Source: a bacterium (GTDB taxonomy: Bacteria > Bacillota > Bacilli > Lactobacillales > Streptococcaceae). From it: a DNA stretch of 64,000 bases. The stretch lies in contig CAJNDO010000005.1 in assembly GCA_905221545.1 (NCBI GenBank), positions 62,001 to 126,000 of the forward strand. Reading direction: 5' to 3'. A program made the position numbers and the translations under genes. Shown in pieces: positions 29,715-38,175 of this stretch. How positions within the stretch are numbered: the stretch's first letter is position 1; the number at the start of each line of letters is the position of its first letter. The notes beneath the pieces are model-generated. The model made no database searches. It was not told the DNA's origin and saw nothing but the letters and a program-made list of their open reading frames with translations.

Positions 29715-31467
29715 ACGAATTAGTAGAAAAGAATGGGGGATGATTTTACTAGCCATTCTCTTTACTTGCTTTTCGGTCTATCTAGAGTTGGAAGTTCCGA
29801 CCTATATCTCGAAAATTACGGATTTGCTAGGAAGTCAAGGAACCAACTTGGATGAGTTATGGCAACCAGCAGGTATGATGGTCGGAATGTCTTTTTTTGC
29901 CTTCTTGTCCGCAGTCGCAGTTGGATTTTTTGCATCCAGAGTGGCTGCTTCTTACACTAGTAGGCTGAGAAGTGATATTTTTAACCGAGTTTTGGATTAC
30001 TCGCAGACAGAGATTAAGAAATTCTCTATTCCCAGCCTCCTAACTCGTACCACTAATGATATTACCCAAGTTCAGATGTTGATTACCATGGGCTTGCAAG
30101 TGGTTACGCGTGGTCCCATTATGGCTATCTGGGCTATCGGGAAGATTTTAGGACATTCAGAATACTGGCTCTGGGCGGTACTTGTGGCAGTGATTGTCAA
30201 TGTTTTGATGACAACAGTTTTGATGACGCTAGCCTTTCCAAAACAGTCCTTGATTCAAAGTCTGACTGATAAACTGAATAGCATTACTCGTGAAAGTTTA
30301 ACAGGTATTCGCGTTGTTCGTGCCTACAATGCTGAAAAGTACCAAGATGAAAAATTTGCAGCAGCAAATGATGAGCTGACACGCTTGAATTTGTTTGTCA
30401 ACAGTCTCATGGCTATTTTGAATCCCATCATGATGGGGATTTCAAGTGGTTTGAGTGTGGCGATTTATTGGATTGGGGCCTATGTGATCAACGATGCTGC
30501 TCCGACAGCACGTCTGCCTCTCTTTAGTGACATGGTTGTTTTCATGTCTTATGCCATGCAGGTTGTCATGGGATTCCTTCTCATGGGAGCGCTCTTCATC
30601 GTTCTTCCCCGAACTATGGTCTCTGCCAAGCGGATTAATCAGGTTCTAGATTTGCATTCTTCTATCCAAAATCCTGCTCAAGTGCAGTTGGCTGATGAAA
30701 ATCTCAAAGGTCAGGTCGAATTTAAGGATGTGACCTTCCGCTATGCGGCAAATTCGGAGGCGGTTATTGAGCATGTTAGCTTTAGAGCAGAAGCTGGCCA
30801 AACAGTTGCCTTTATCGGCTCAACAGGTTCTGGTAAATCAACTCTAGTCAATCTGATTCCACGTTTCTATGATGTATCAGCAGGAGAAATTCTAGTGGAC
30901 GGAGTTAATGTTCAAGATTACGGTTTGGAAGATTTGCGTAACAAGGTTGGATATATTCCACAAAAAGCTGTTCTCTTTTCAGGTGATGTCAAGGGCAATC
31001 TAGACTTTGGACACAGTCAAGAAACACCACTTAGTGAGGAGGCTATGTGGCAAGCCTTGGAATTGGCCCAATCTAAGAACTTTATCGAAGACAAGGAAGC
31101 GGGATTAGAGTCAGAAGTAGCCCAAGGAGGAACCAACTTCTCAGGTGGACAAAGACAGCGTCTGGCCATTGCGCGTGCCTTAGCTCGGAAGCCAGAAATC
31201 CTCATCTTTGATGACTCCTTCTCAGCCTTGGACTACAAGACAGACCGAGTCCTACGCCAAGAGCTAGCAGAGAAAACCAAGTCTATGACCAAGCTCATCG
31301 TCGCACAGCGCATTTCAACGATTATGGATGCAGATTTGATTTTGGTCTTGGATCAAGGAAAAGTCGTGGGACAAGGCACCCACAAGGAACTTCTAGCTAC
31401 CAACGAAGTTTACCAAGAAATTGCCTATTCACAACTATCGAAGGAGGAATTGGAACATGGAAAATAA
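29698..31467 (+). CDS. ABC exporter subunit A (multidrug type, degenerate catalytic site)
   Basis: 589 residues: six membrane spans (about 1-310) fused to an ATPase with Walker A GSTGSGKST and signature FSGGQRQR. The Walker B reads ILIFDDSFSALD, with Asp where the catalytic Glu normally stands. This is the mark of the degenerate half of heterodimeric exporters such as BmrCD or EfrAB. It pairs with the next gene. The ATG lies inside the end of marR behind AGGAGGAG. Confidence 0.93.
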   Translation: MKKLAKRISRKEWGMILLAILFTCFSVYLELEVPTYISKITDLLGSQGTNLDELWQPAGMMVGMSFFAFLSAVAVGFFASRVAASYTSRLRSDIFNRVLDYSQTEIKKFSIPSLLTRTTNDITQVQMLITMGLQVVTRGPIMAIWAIGKILGHSEYWLWAVLVAVIVNVLMTTVLMTLAFPKQSLIQSLTDKLNSITRESLTGIRVVRAYNAEKYQDEKFAAANDELTRLNLFVNSLMAILNPIMMGISSGLSVAIYWIGAYVINDAAPTARLPLFSDMVVFMSYAMQVVMGFLLMGALFIVLPRTMVSAKRINQVLDLHSSIQNPAQVQLADENLKGQVEFKDVTFRYAANSEAVIEHVSFRAEAGQTVAFIGSTGSGKSTLVNLIPRFYDVSAGEILVDGVNVQDYGLEDLRNKVGYIPQKAVLFSGDVKGNLDFGHSQETPLSEEAMWQALELAQSKNFIEDKEAGLESEVAQGGTNFSGGQRQRLAIARALARKPEILIFDDSFSALDYKTDRVLRQELAEKTKSMTKLIVAQRISTIMDADLILVLDQGKVVGQGTHKELLATNEVYQEIAYSQLSKEELEHGK

Positions 31468-33217
31468 AAAAATGTCTCTATGGAAACAGAGTAAACCCTA
31501 TCTTGCAGGTCTCCAGTTTGCCCTTCTAATCGCCTTTTTAGCAACAATCCTATCCAATATCATTACTGTATACGGTCCAACCCGTATCAAGGAAATGACC
31601 AATATCATTGCCAGTGGTCTAGAAACAAGTGTGGATGTCGCTGCGGTTGCAGCCATTGGTAGTTTTTTGGCCGTCATCTATGTGATTGGACTCCTATCAA
31701 ATTATTTGCAGGCCTTTCTGTTTACAACAGCCATTCAACGTTTTTCAGAGCGTTTGAGAACAGCGATTGCAGAGAAAATTAATCGTCTTCCATTGGGGTA
31801 TTTTGATGGACATTCTCAAGGGGATACCTTGTCTCGTGTGACTAATGACGTTGATACTGCAGCCCAGTCCCTCAATCAAAGTCTGGGGACAGTTCTTTCA
31901 TCCACTTTACTGGTCATTGCAGTCTTGGTGACCATGTTTGGGATGAACTGGATTTTAGCCTTAGTGACGGTTGTTTCAACTCTTATTGGTTTTGCTTTCG
32001 TGTCCGTCTTTATGGGCAAATCACAGGGATTCTTTAAGAATCAGCAACAGGATTTGGCGGCTGTAAATGGTTATGTGGAGGAAATGTACTCTGGCCATAA
32101 TGTGGTGACCAGTTACAATGCTATTGAGAGCACCAAAGAAGAATTTGCGACATTAAACCATCGTCTGTATGATAGCATCTGGAAATCTCAGTTTATTTCA
32201 GGGATTATGATGCCAATTATGATGTTCATTGGGAACTTTAGCTATGCCTTAGTGATTATCGTCGGTGCAGTCTTGGCCTTAAATGGGCAGATTAGTATCG
32301 AGATTATCGTTGCCTTTATGGCCTATGTTCGTATCTTTTCTCAGCCTCTTTCACAAATTGCCCAAGGGATTACTAGTCTTCAGCAGGCTAGTGCAGCCAT
32401 GGGACGTGTCTTCGAATTCCTAGCTGAAGAGGAAATGGAAGATGAATCCCATAAAGAAAGACAATTGAGCGATATGAAAGGTCAAGTAGTCTTTGATCGA
32501 GTTTCTTTTGGTTACACACCAGAGCGAACCATTATCCATGACTTTTCTGCGACTGCTCATGCAGGTCAAAAGGTTGCCATTGTCGGACCGACAGGAGCTG
32601 GTAAGACAACTATTGTCAATCTTTTGATGAAGTTCTATGAGATTGATAAGGGAAGTATCCGCATCGATGGTGTGGATACCAAAGAGATGAAGCGTTCGGA
32701 AGTACACGATGCCTTTTCAATGGTCCTGCAGGACACTTGGCTCTTTGAAGGAACCATTCGCGACAATCTTATCTATAACCAAACAGGTATTAGTGATGAG
32801 CGCGTGATTGAAGCCAGCAAGGCTGTAGGGATTCACCACTTTATCATGACTCTACCAGATGGTTACGATACCGTCTTGGATGATACAGTGACCTTGTCTG
32901 TCGGACAAAAACAGCTCTTGACTATTGCTCGTGCTTTGCTGAAAGATGCGCCACTCCTAATTTTGGATGAGGCGACCTCTTCGGTTGATACCCGTACAGA
33001 GGAATTAATCCAGAAAGCCATGGACCGGTTGATGGAGGGAAGAACTTCCTTTGTCATCGCCCACCGCTTGTCTACTATCCGAAATGCTGATTTGATTCTT
33101 GTCATGAAAGATGGCAATATCATCGAGCAAGGCAATCATGATGAGCTAATGGCACAAGGAGGCTTCTACGCTGACCTCTATAACAGTCAATTTACAGAAG
33201 ATGAAGCAGAAGAATAA
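31457..33217 (+). CDS. ABC exporter subunit B (multidrug type, catalytic)
   Basis: 586 residues from the ATG at 31457, which has ribosome site AAGGAGG; the frame is open further upstream but only inside the preceding gene. Six membrane spans precede the ATPase with Walker A GPTGAGKTT and Walker B LLILDEATSSVD bearing the catalytic Glu. The signature is altered to LSVGQKQ. The intact Walker B here and intact signature in subunit A complement each other to give one full ATP site. It overlaps the first exporter gene by 11 bases. Confidence 0.94.
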   Translation: MENKKMSLWKQSKPYLAGLQFALLIAFLATILSNIITVYGPTRIKEMTNIIASGLETSVDVAAVAAIGSFLAVIYVIGLLSNYLQAFLFTTAIQRFSERLRTAIAEKINRLPLGYFDGHSQGDTLSRVTNDVDTAAQSLNQSLGTVLSSTLLVIAVLVTMFGMNWILALVTVVSTLIGFAFVSVFMGKSQGFFKNQQQDLAAVNGYVEEMYSGHNVVTSYNAIESTKEEFATLNHRLYDSIWKSQFISGIMMPIMMFIGNFSYALVIIVGAVLALNGQISIEIIVAFMAYVRIFSQPLSQIAQGITSLQQASAAMGRVFEFLAEEEMEDESHKERQLSDMKGQVVFDRVSFGYTPERTIIHDFSATAHAGQKVAIVGPTGAGKTTIVNLLMKFYEIDKGSIRIDGVDTKEMKRSEVHDAFSMVLQDTWLFEGTIRDNLIYNQTGISDERVIEASKAVGIHHFIMTLPDGYDTVLDDTVTLSVGQKQLLTIARALLKDAPLLILDEATSSVDTRTEELIQKAMDRLMEGRTSFVIAHRLSTIRNADLILVMKDGNIIEQGNHDELMAQGGFYADLYNSQFTEDEAEE

Positions 33218-33221
33218 ACCC

Positions 33222-33246
33222 AAAGAAGGCTTGACGGCCTTCTTTT
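33222..33246 (+). terminator. Terminator after the ABC exporter operon
   Basis: Arms AAAGAAGGC and GCCTTCTTT around a short loop, then TTTC. Confidence 0.8.
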
Positions 33247-33300
33247 TCTGCACTATACTAGAATACAAGTGCTTCTCTGTAAGCAAAATTTGAGTAAGTG

Positions 33301-33816
33301 ATGAGAAAATATATGAAAAATTATCAAGAATGGTATGACCACATCGCTGGTAAGATTGAAAATAGACCTATCTTTCTGAGATTGTTAAGAACTTTCAATC
33401 GCTTCATGACAGTAGTTATGCCTATAGTTTATCTGACCTTGTTAGCAACTACCTATCTCCAACAAGGACTTGGGAAACAGGTCTTGATGTATGTGTTTAT
33501 CCCTGCATCAGGTTTTGTGATTTTGTCCTTTCTTCGTAAGAAAATCAATGCCCCTAGGCCTTATGAAGTTTGGGAAATTGTACCGCTACTTGACAGAGAT
33601 AGTCCTGGTCAGTCTATGCCCAGTCGTCATGTCTTTTCAGCAACTATCATCTCTATGGCCTGTTTCCATGCTTGGACTTTGATCGGAATAATCTTGCTTA
33701 TTTGCTCAGGACTCTTAGCCTTTGTCCGAGTACTAGGTGGTGTTCATTATCCCAAGGATGTAGTGGTTGGTTATATTTGTGGTCTTGTGTGGGGTGTGAT
33801 TTTCTTTCTATGTTGA
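33301..33816 (+). CDS. PAP2-family membrane phosphatase
   Basis: About 171 residues with roughly five membrane spans. The three phosphatase motifs are clear: KKINAPRP, SMPSRHVFSA, and RVLGGVHYPKDVVVGY. Enzymes of this family remove phosphate from lipid phosphates such as undecaprenyl diphosphate or phosphatidic acid. The start is uncertain: ATG at 33301 or 33313, with no strong ribosome site at either. It stands between the exporter operon terminator and the LytTR gene. Confidence 0.9.
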   Translation: MRKYMKNYQEWYDHIAGKIENRPIFLRLLRTFNRFMTVVMPIVYLTLLATTYLQQGLGKQVLMYVFIPASGFVILSFLRKKINAPRPYEVWEIVPLLDRDSPGQSMPSRHVFSATIISMACFHAWTLIGIILLICSGLLAFVRVLGGVHYPKDVVVGYICGLVWGVIFFLC

Positions 33817-33839
33817 CCTGTAAGTTAAGGCGGTCCTAC

Positions 33840-33870
33840 AACCACTTACGGGGCTAAAGTAACCACTTGC
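33840..33870 (+). promoter_or_regulatory. Direct repeats with 21-base period, candidate LytTR binding site
   Basis: AACCACTTRC occurs at 33840-33849 and 33861-33870, exactly 21 bases apart, 10 bases before the -35 of the LytTR gene. LytTR activators bind paired direct repeats with about this period upstream of -35. Confidence 0.6.
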
Positions 33871-33880
33871 TTTTTTGCTC

Positions 33881-33909
33881 TTGTTTTCTTATTTTGGCTT
33901 TGATATAGT
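33881..33909 (+). promoter_or_regulatory. Promoter of the LytTR-LiaF-like gene pair
   Basis: TTGTTT (33881-33886) and TATAGT (33904-33909), 17 bases apart. Both boxes are weak, as expected of an activated promoter. Confidence 0.6.
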
Positions 33910-33929
33910 AGAGTCAGAAAGGAGATGGA

Positions 33930-34376
33930 ATGAAGTTACGAATCGAAATTGATAGCAATTTAGAGGAAACTGAAATTGTCATCAAGGCAGCGGCTTTGAC
34001 AGATGAAATTGCGGATTTACAGCGACTCTTACAAGAGTCCAAGTCTCCTAGGTTGATTTTTTACAAGGGGACGGGTGAGTATTATCTGAACTTGTCGGAA
34101 ATTCTCTTCTTTGAGACAGAAGGGAACAAGATTTACGCCCATACCCAGAAAGATGCCTACGAAGTTCGGCTTAAACTCTATGAGTTAGAGGCTATCCTTC
34201 CTCGCTATTTTAGTCGGGTATCCAAGTCAACGATCGCTAATATTAGGCAAGTCTACTCGGTGGACAAGTCCTTTTCAGGAACGGGCACCATTTCCTTTTA
34301 TCAGACCCACAAGGAGGTTCATGTATCACGGCATTACCAATCCCTCCTAAAAGAAAATCTAAGAAACATGAGGTAA
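33930..34376 (+). CDS. LytTR-domain transcriptional regulator
   Basis: 148 residues. The C-terminal two thirds is a LytTR DNA-binding domain (YYLNLSEILFFETEGNKIYAHT to FSRVSKSTIANIRQVYSVD). There is no response-regulator receiver domain. Such stand-alone LytTR proteins are usually paired with a membrane protein that holds them inactive, as with HdrRM and BrsRM in S. mutans. A membrane protein gene follows 4 bases later. Ribosome site AAAGGAG. Confidence 0.9.
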   Translation: MKLRIEIDSNLEETEIVIKAAALTDEIADLQRLLQESKSPRLIFYKGTGEYYLNLSEILFFETEGNKIYAHTQKDAYEVRLKLYELEAILPRYFSRVSKSTIANIRQVYSVDKSFSGTGTISFYQTHKEVHVSRHYQSLLKENLRNMR

Positions 34377-34380
34377 GAAC

Positions 34381-35055
34381 ATGAAAAAGAAAGCATTTGG
34401 TATTGTGTTGCTCGTTTTGGCAGCTTTAATACTATTACAAGGAAATTTTGGAATCCCTTCTCTTGGAGGGCAAATTTGGCCCTTGATTGGTATTGCTTTT
34501 TTTGCCTACCAATCAGTTGGAGCTTTGTTGCGTCGCCACTTAACCTCAGCCTCTTTTACAGCTCTAGTAGCCTTACTAATCGCCAACCACTCTTATGATA
34601 TTTTACCGATTCCCAATCAGTCACTGTTCTGGGCAGGAATTCTGATCGTTCTCGGAGTAAGTATGTTGACTCACTCTAACAGAACTTGGAATGGAAAAAA
34701 ATGGTGGTATGATGGTGAAAAGACCATTCTTACAGATAAGGAAGTCGCTTTTGGGACTGGGACTTTCTACAAGCAAGACCAAGAATTGGTAGAAGATCAA
34801 GTTGAAGTTGGTTTTGGGAATGCCAAGATATATTATGACAATGCAGAGATTTTAGGAGATACTGCAACCCTGAAAGTAGAAGTTGGTTTTGGCAATGCAG
34901 TTATCTATGTTCCCCAACATTGGAGAGTGGATTTGAAGGTGGAAACTTTCTGTGGTGTAGCCAAGGCAGATACTTCTCTAGCTCCAACCAGCAAAACCTT
35001 GATTATCCGTGGAGATGTTGCTTTTGGGAAGTTGGGAATTGTCTACGTCAAATAA
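34381..35055 (+). CDS. LiaF-like membrane protein, likely partner of the LytTR regulator
   Basis: 224 residues: four hydrophobic spans in the first 100 residues, then a soluble beta-rich domain with repeated FGN elements (QVEVGFGNAKIYYDN, KVEVGFGNAVIYVPQHW, GDVAFGKLGIVYVK). This is the C-terminal domain of the LiaF / cell-wall-active-antibiotic response family. It is translationally close to the LytTR gene (4 bases), suggesting that it controls that regulator's activity in response to envelope state. The control role is inference from similar gene pairs. Confidence 0.85.
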   Translation: MKKKAFGIVLLVLAALILLQGNFGIPSLGGQIWPLIGIAFFAYQSVGALLRRHLTSASFTALVALLIANHSYDILPIPNQSLFWAGILIVLGVSMLTHSNRTWNGKKWWYDGEKTILTDKEVAFGTGTFYKQDQELVEDQVEVGFGNAKIYYDNAEILGDTATLKVEVGFGNAVIYVPQHWRVDLKVETFCGVAKADTSLAPTSKTLIIRGDVAFGKLGIVYVK

Positions 35056-35073
35056 AAAAATCTTCCAATTCCC

Positions 35074-35102
35074 TTGCAAAAATGAAGAAAGTGTGATAAC
35101 AT
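35074..35102 (+). promoter_or_regulatory. Promoter of rpmB
   Basis: TTGCAA (35074-35079) and TAACAT (35097-35102), 17 bases apart. The leader of about 50 bases includes the palindrome GTGCTAGCAC. Confidence 0.6.
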
Positions 35103-35160
35103 AGTACGGTATGTGGTGCTAGCACATCCGCTATATTAGATCTAATAGGAGGAAAACACA

Positions 35161-35349
35161 ATGGCTAAAGTATGTTACTTTACAGGTCGTAAGACTGTAT
35201 CAGGAAACAACCGTTCACACGCGATGAACCAAACAAAACGTGCCGTAAAACCAAACCTTCAAAAAGTTACTGTTCTTATCGATGGTAAACCTAAAAAAGT
35301 TTGGGCTTCAGCTCGTGCTTTGAAATCAGGTAAAGTTGAACGCGTTTAA
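35161..35349 (+). CDS. rpmB: 50S ribosomal protein L28
   Basis: 62 residues, full length. The start [27 protein letters not shown] is the conserved L28 sequence, rich in basic residues for rRNA binding. A strong ribosome site (AGGAGGAAAACAC) precedes the ATG. A hairpin lies after the stop, so it is a single-gene transcript. Confidence 0.98.
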   Translation: MAKVCYFTGRKTVSGNNRSHAMNQTKRAVKPNLQKVTVLIDGKPKKVWASARALKSGKVERV

Positions 35350-35358
35350 TAATAAAAG

Positions 35359-35390
35359 CAAAGGAGACCTTAGGGTCTTTTTTCTTTTAC
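35359..35390 (+). terminator. Terminator after rpmB
   Basis: Short stem AGACC-TTAG-GGTCT followed by TTTTTTC. Confidence 0.7.
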
Positions 35391-35506
35391 TGTAGGTACA
35401 AAATCATTTGAAAAAATAGAGTAAATATCCGCTGATACAGTATTCTGCTTTTACACTTGGGCTGAAATATGATAAAATAGAGTATCAACTAGTTGAGGTA
35501 AAAAGG

Positions 35507-35872
35507 ATGACTGTAAAAATTAATACAAAAGATGGTCAAATCGAACTAACAGATGAAGTGATTGCAACCGTCGTAGGTGGAGCAGCAACTGAGATTTTTG
35601 GTGTGGTCGGTATGGCTAGTAAAAATGCCCTCAAAGATAATTTTCAAGCCCTTCTAGGTAAGGAAAATTATTCTAAAGGTGTCGTCGTAAAGGCGGCCGA
35701 AGATGGCAGTATTGCAGTTGATGTATATACCGTGTTGAGCTACGGAACAAAGATTAGCGAAGTGTCAAAAAACATTCAAGAGCGTGTTCGATTTAGTTTG
35801 GAAAACCAACTTGGAATTACCGCTCAGACTGTAAATGTCTACATTCAAAATATCAAAGTTGTAGGAGAATAA
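35507..35872 (+). CDS. Asp23/Gls24-family envelope stress protein
   Basis: 121 residues, the usual length for YloU-type Asp23 proteins. The conserved start (LTDEVIATVVGGAATEIFGVVGMASK) and the C-terminal NVYIQNIKVV are present. It lies 2 bases before fakA, a pairing kept throughout Firmicutes (yloU-yloV). Its biochemical role is not well defined; Asp23 proteins sit at the membrane and affect envelope homeostasis. Confidence 0.92.
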   Translation: MTVKINTKDGQIELTDEVIATVVGGAATEIFGVVGMASKNALKDNFQALLGKENYSKGVVVKAAEDGSIAVDVYTVLSYGTKISEVSKNIQERVRFSLENQLGITAQTVNVYIQNIKVVGE

Positions 35873-35874
35873 CC

Positions 35875-37542
35875 GTGTCAAAAATTACTACTAGCTTATT
35901 TCAAGAAATGGTGCAGGCTGCATCAACTCGCTTGAATAAGCAAGCTGAATATGTCAATTCATTAAACGTCTTTCCAGTTCCAGATGGAGATACTGGTACA
36001 AATATGGGAATGACCATTGAAAATGGAGCTAAAGAAGTTGCAGACAAGCCAGCTTCTACTGTTGGAGAGGTAGCAAGCATTCTTGCCAAAGGTCTTTTGA
36101 TGGGTGCGCGTGGGAACTCAGGAGTTATTACCTCTCAGCTTTTCCGCGGATTTTCACAAGCCATCAAGGATAAAGACGAGTTAACAGGTCAAGATTTGGC
36201 TCTTGCCTTCCAATCAGGTGTGGAAGTTGCTTATAAGGCCGTTATGAAACCAGTTGAAGGAACGATTTTGACAGTTTCTCGTGGGGCTGCTATCGGTGCT
36301 AAGAAAAAAGCTGAGCAAACAGATGATGCTGTTGAAGTCATGCGTGCAGCCTTAGAAGGTGCTAAAACAGCTCTAGCTAAAACGCCAGATATGCTTCCAG
36401 TCTTGAAGGAAGTTGGCGTTGTGGATTCAGGTGGTCAAGGGCTGGTCTTCATCTACGAAGGGTTCCTTTCAGCCCTTACTGGTGAATATATTGCATCTGA
36501 GGACTTTGTAGCGACTCCTGCCAACATGAGTGAAATGATCAATGCAGAACACCATAAGTCAGTAGCTGGTCATGTGGCGACTGAGGATATCACATTTGGT
36601 TACTGTACTGAAATCATGGTAGCACTTAAGCAAGGTCCAACCTATGCTAAAGATTTTGACTACGACGAATTCCGTAACTATTTGAATGAACTCGGGGATT
36701 CTCTCCTCGTTGTCAATGATGATGAAATTGTCAAAGTCCATGTCCATACAGAAGATCCAGGACTTGTTATGCAAGAAGGTCTCAAATATGGTAGCTTGGT
36801 CAAGGTAAAAGTTGACAATATGCGCAACCAACACGAAGCACAGGTTGAAAAAGAAGCTGCTCAAGTTAGCAAGCCAGCTGAAGAAAAAGAGTATGCTTTG
36901 ATTGCTGTAGTGGCTGGTAAAGGTCTAGCAGACATCTTCCGTTCCCAAGGTGTTGATTATGTTATCGAAGGCGGTCAAACCATGAACCCTTCAACAGAAG
37001 ACTTTATCAAGGCTGTTGAACAGGTCAATGCTCGTAACATTATCTTCTTGCCAAACAACAAGAATATCTTCATGGCAGCTCAATCTGCAGCAGAAGTTTT
37101 GGAACAACCAGCAGTAGTGGTGGAAGCTCGTACTCTTCCTCAGGGATTGACAAGTCTTCTTGCCTTTGATCCAAGCAAGTCCATCGAAGAAAACCAAGAG
37201 CGTATGACAGCTGCTCTTAGCGATGTCGTTAGCGGAAGCGTCACAACAGCTGTGCGTGATACAACGATTGATGGATTGGAAATCCATGAAAATGATAATC
37301 TTGGTATGGTCGATGGGAAAATTCTCGTGTCAAACCCTGACATGCACCAAACCTTGACAGAAACCTTGAAACATATGTTGGATGAAGATAGTGAAATCGT
37401 AACCTTCTATGTCGGTGAAGACGGAAGCGAAGAACTTGCTAATGAAATTGCTCAAGAAATCGCAGAAGAATTCGAAGACGTTGAAGTCGAGATTCACCAA
37501 GGACAACAACCAGTTTACCCATACCTATTTAGTGTGGAATAA
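35875..37542 (+). CDS. fakA: Fatty acid kinase catalytic subunit FakA (DAK2 domain, YloV)
   Basis: 555 residues from a GTG start with ribosome site GTAGGAG. The N-terminal DAK2 domain carries the nucleotide motifs PVPDGDTGTNMGMT (about 33-46) and LLMGARGNSGVITSQL (about 72-87). A middle domain and a C-terminal EDD-like domain follow. FakA phosphorylates exogenous fatty acids held by FakB proteins, feeding them into phospholipid. FakB partners are not in this window. A terminator follows. Confidence 0.94.
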   Translation: MSKITTSLFQEMVQAASTRLNKQAEYVNSLNVFPVPDGDTGTNMGMTIENGAKEVADKPASTVGEVASILAKGLLMGARGNSGVITSQLFRGFSQAIKDKDELTGQDLALAFQSGVEVAYKAVMKPVEGTILTVSRGAAIGAKKKAEQTDDAVEVMRAALEGAKTALAKTPDMLPVLKEVGVVDSGGQGLVFIYEGFLSALTGEYIASEDFVATPANMSEMINAEHHKSVAGHVATEDITFGYCTEIMVALKQGPTYAKDFDYDEFRNYLNELGDSLLVVNDDEIVKVHVHTEDPGLVMQEGLKYGSLVKVKVDNMRNQHEAQVEKEAAQVSKPAEEKEYALIAVVAGKGLADIFRSQGVDYVIEGGQTMNPSTEDFIKAVEQVNARNIIFLPNNKNIFMAAQSAAEVLEQPAVVVEARTLPQGLTSLLAFDPSKSIEENQERMTAALSDVVSGSVTTAVRDTTIDGLEIHENDNLGMVDGKILVSNPDMHQTLTETLKHMLDEDSEIVTFYVGEDGSEELANEIAQEIAEEFEDVEVEIHQGQQPVYPYLFSVE

Positions 37543-37625
37543 ATTAATGAAGGATTTGGAATAAAGAAATTTTGATTAGAAATTAACTATACTGCGTTCT
37601 ATAAATATTGGGTTAAAATAAAAAG

Positions 37626-37677
37626 ATGAACGAAACGTAATTCCTCTTTAAAGGAAACTAGTTTTGTTCATTTTTTA
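37626..37677 (+). terminator. Terminator after fakA
   Basis: Arms ATGAACGAAAC and GTTTTGTTCAT pair with one G-T, with an inner helix TCCTTTAAAGGA-like region, followed by TTTTTTAT. Confidence 0.75.
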
Positions 37678-38038
37678 TATGAGATTTAACTTTTCAGAGG
37701 TTATTTGTACTATTTTTTAGCTGTTATAGCAGATTGAAATAAGATATGAACAAATTAATTTCTAGAAATATTTTAGTAGTCGCGGCGTACTGTTCTAGTT
37801 TCAATGCGATGCATCTAAAAAGTAATACGTTTTCCTCTAATTTCAATAAGCTATACGTAATTTATAAGCTACTATTAATGAATATCGCTAGTTATCGAAT
37901 TGGTACTTTAAAAAAAGTAAAATACAATGATATTTCTTTATATTTCAGACTTCAAGTAAGGATTATTACTAAAAAATCATAGCTAATAAATTTATAGATT
38001 TCTTTAGTATATTAGTAGTAGAGTTTTGTAATATATGA
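37678..38038. other. AT-rich intergenic region, no supported gene
   Basis: About 360 AT-rich bases between the fakA terminator and the surface-protein promoter. A 78-codon open frame at 37746-37982 has no ribosome site and no recognisable features. I see no RNA gene or repeat. Confidence 0.5.
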
Positions 38039-38044
38039 TATAAT
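38039..38044 (+). promoter_or_regulatory. Extended -10 promoter of the choline-binding surface protein gene
   Basis: TGATATAAT with its hexamer at 38039-38044; no good -35. The predicted leader is about 125 bases and holds a 12-codon upstream frame. Confidence 0.55.
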
Positions 38045-38060
38045 CATGGGGGAAGGCTTT

Positions 38061-38099
38061 ATGCATAAACCTCATAAAATAGTAGATATGGGTTGTTAA
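38061..38099 (+). CDS. Possible 12-residue leader peptide
   Basis: ATG at 38061 follows GGGGGAAGG by six bases, reading MHKPHKIVDMGC and stop. It is the first start codon with a ribosome site on the predicted transcript and lies 76 bases before the surface-protein gene. It may be chance; no regulatory amino-acid run is present. Confidence 0.25.
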   Translation: MHKPHKIVDMGC

Positions 38100-38175
38100 A
38101 TTTAATTAAATAACATATAGAGTGTATAATTCAACCTTCCTTATATAAAAAATAATATAAAAGGACGGGGTTGTT

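Noticed and set aside
37746-37982. 78-codon open frame between fakA and the surface protein
   Set aside because: No ribosome site, no promoter and random-looking composition in AT-rich DNA.
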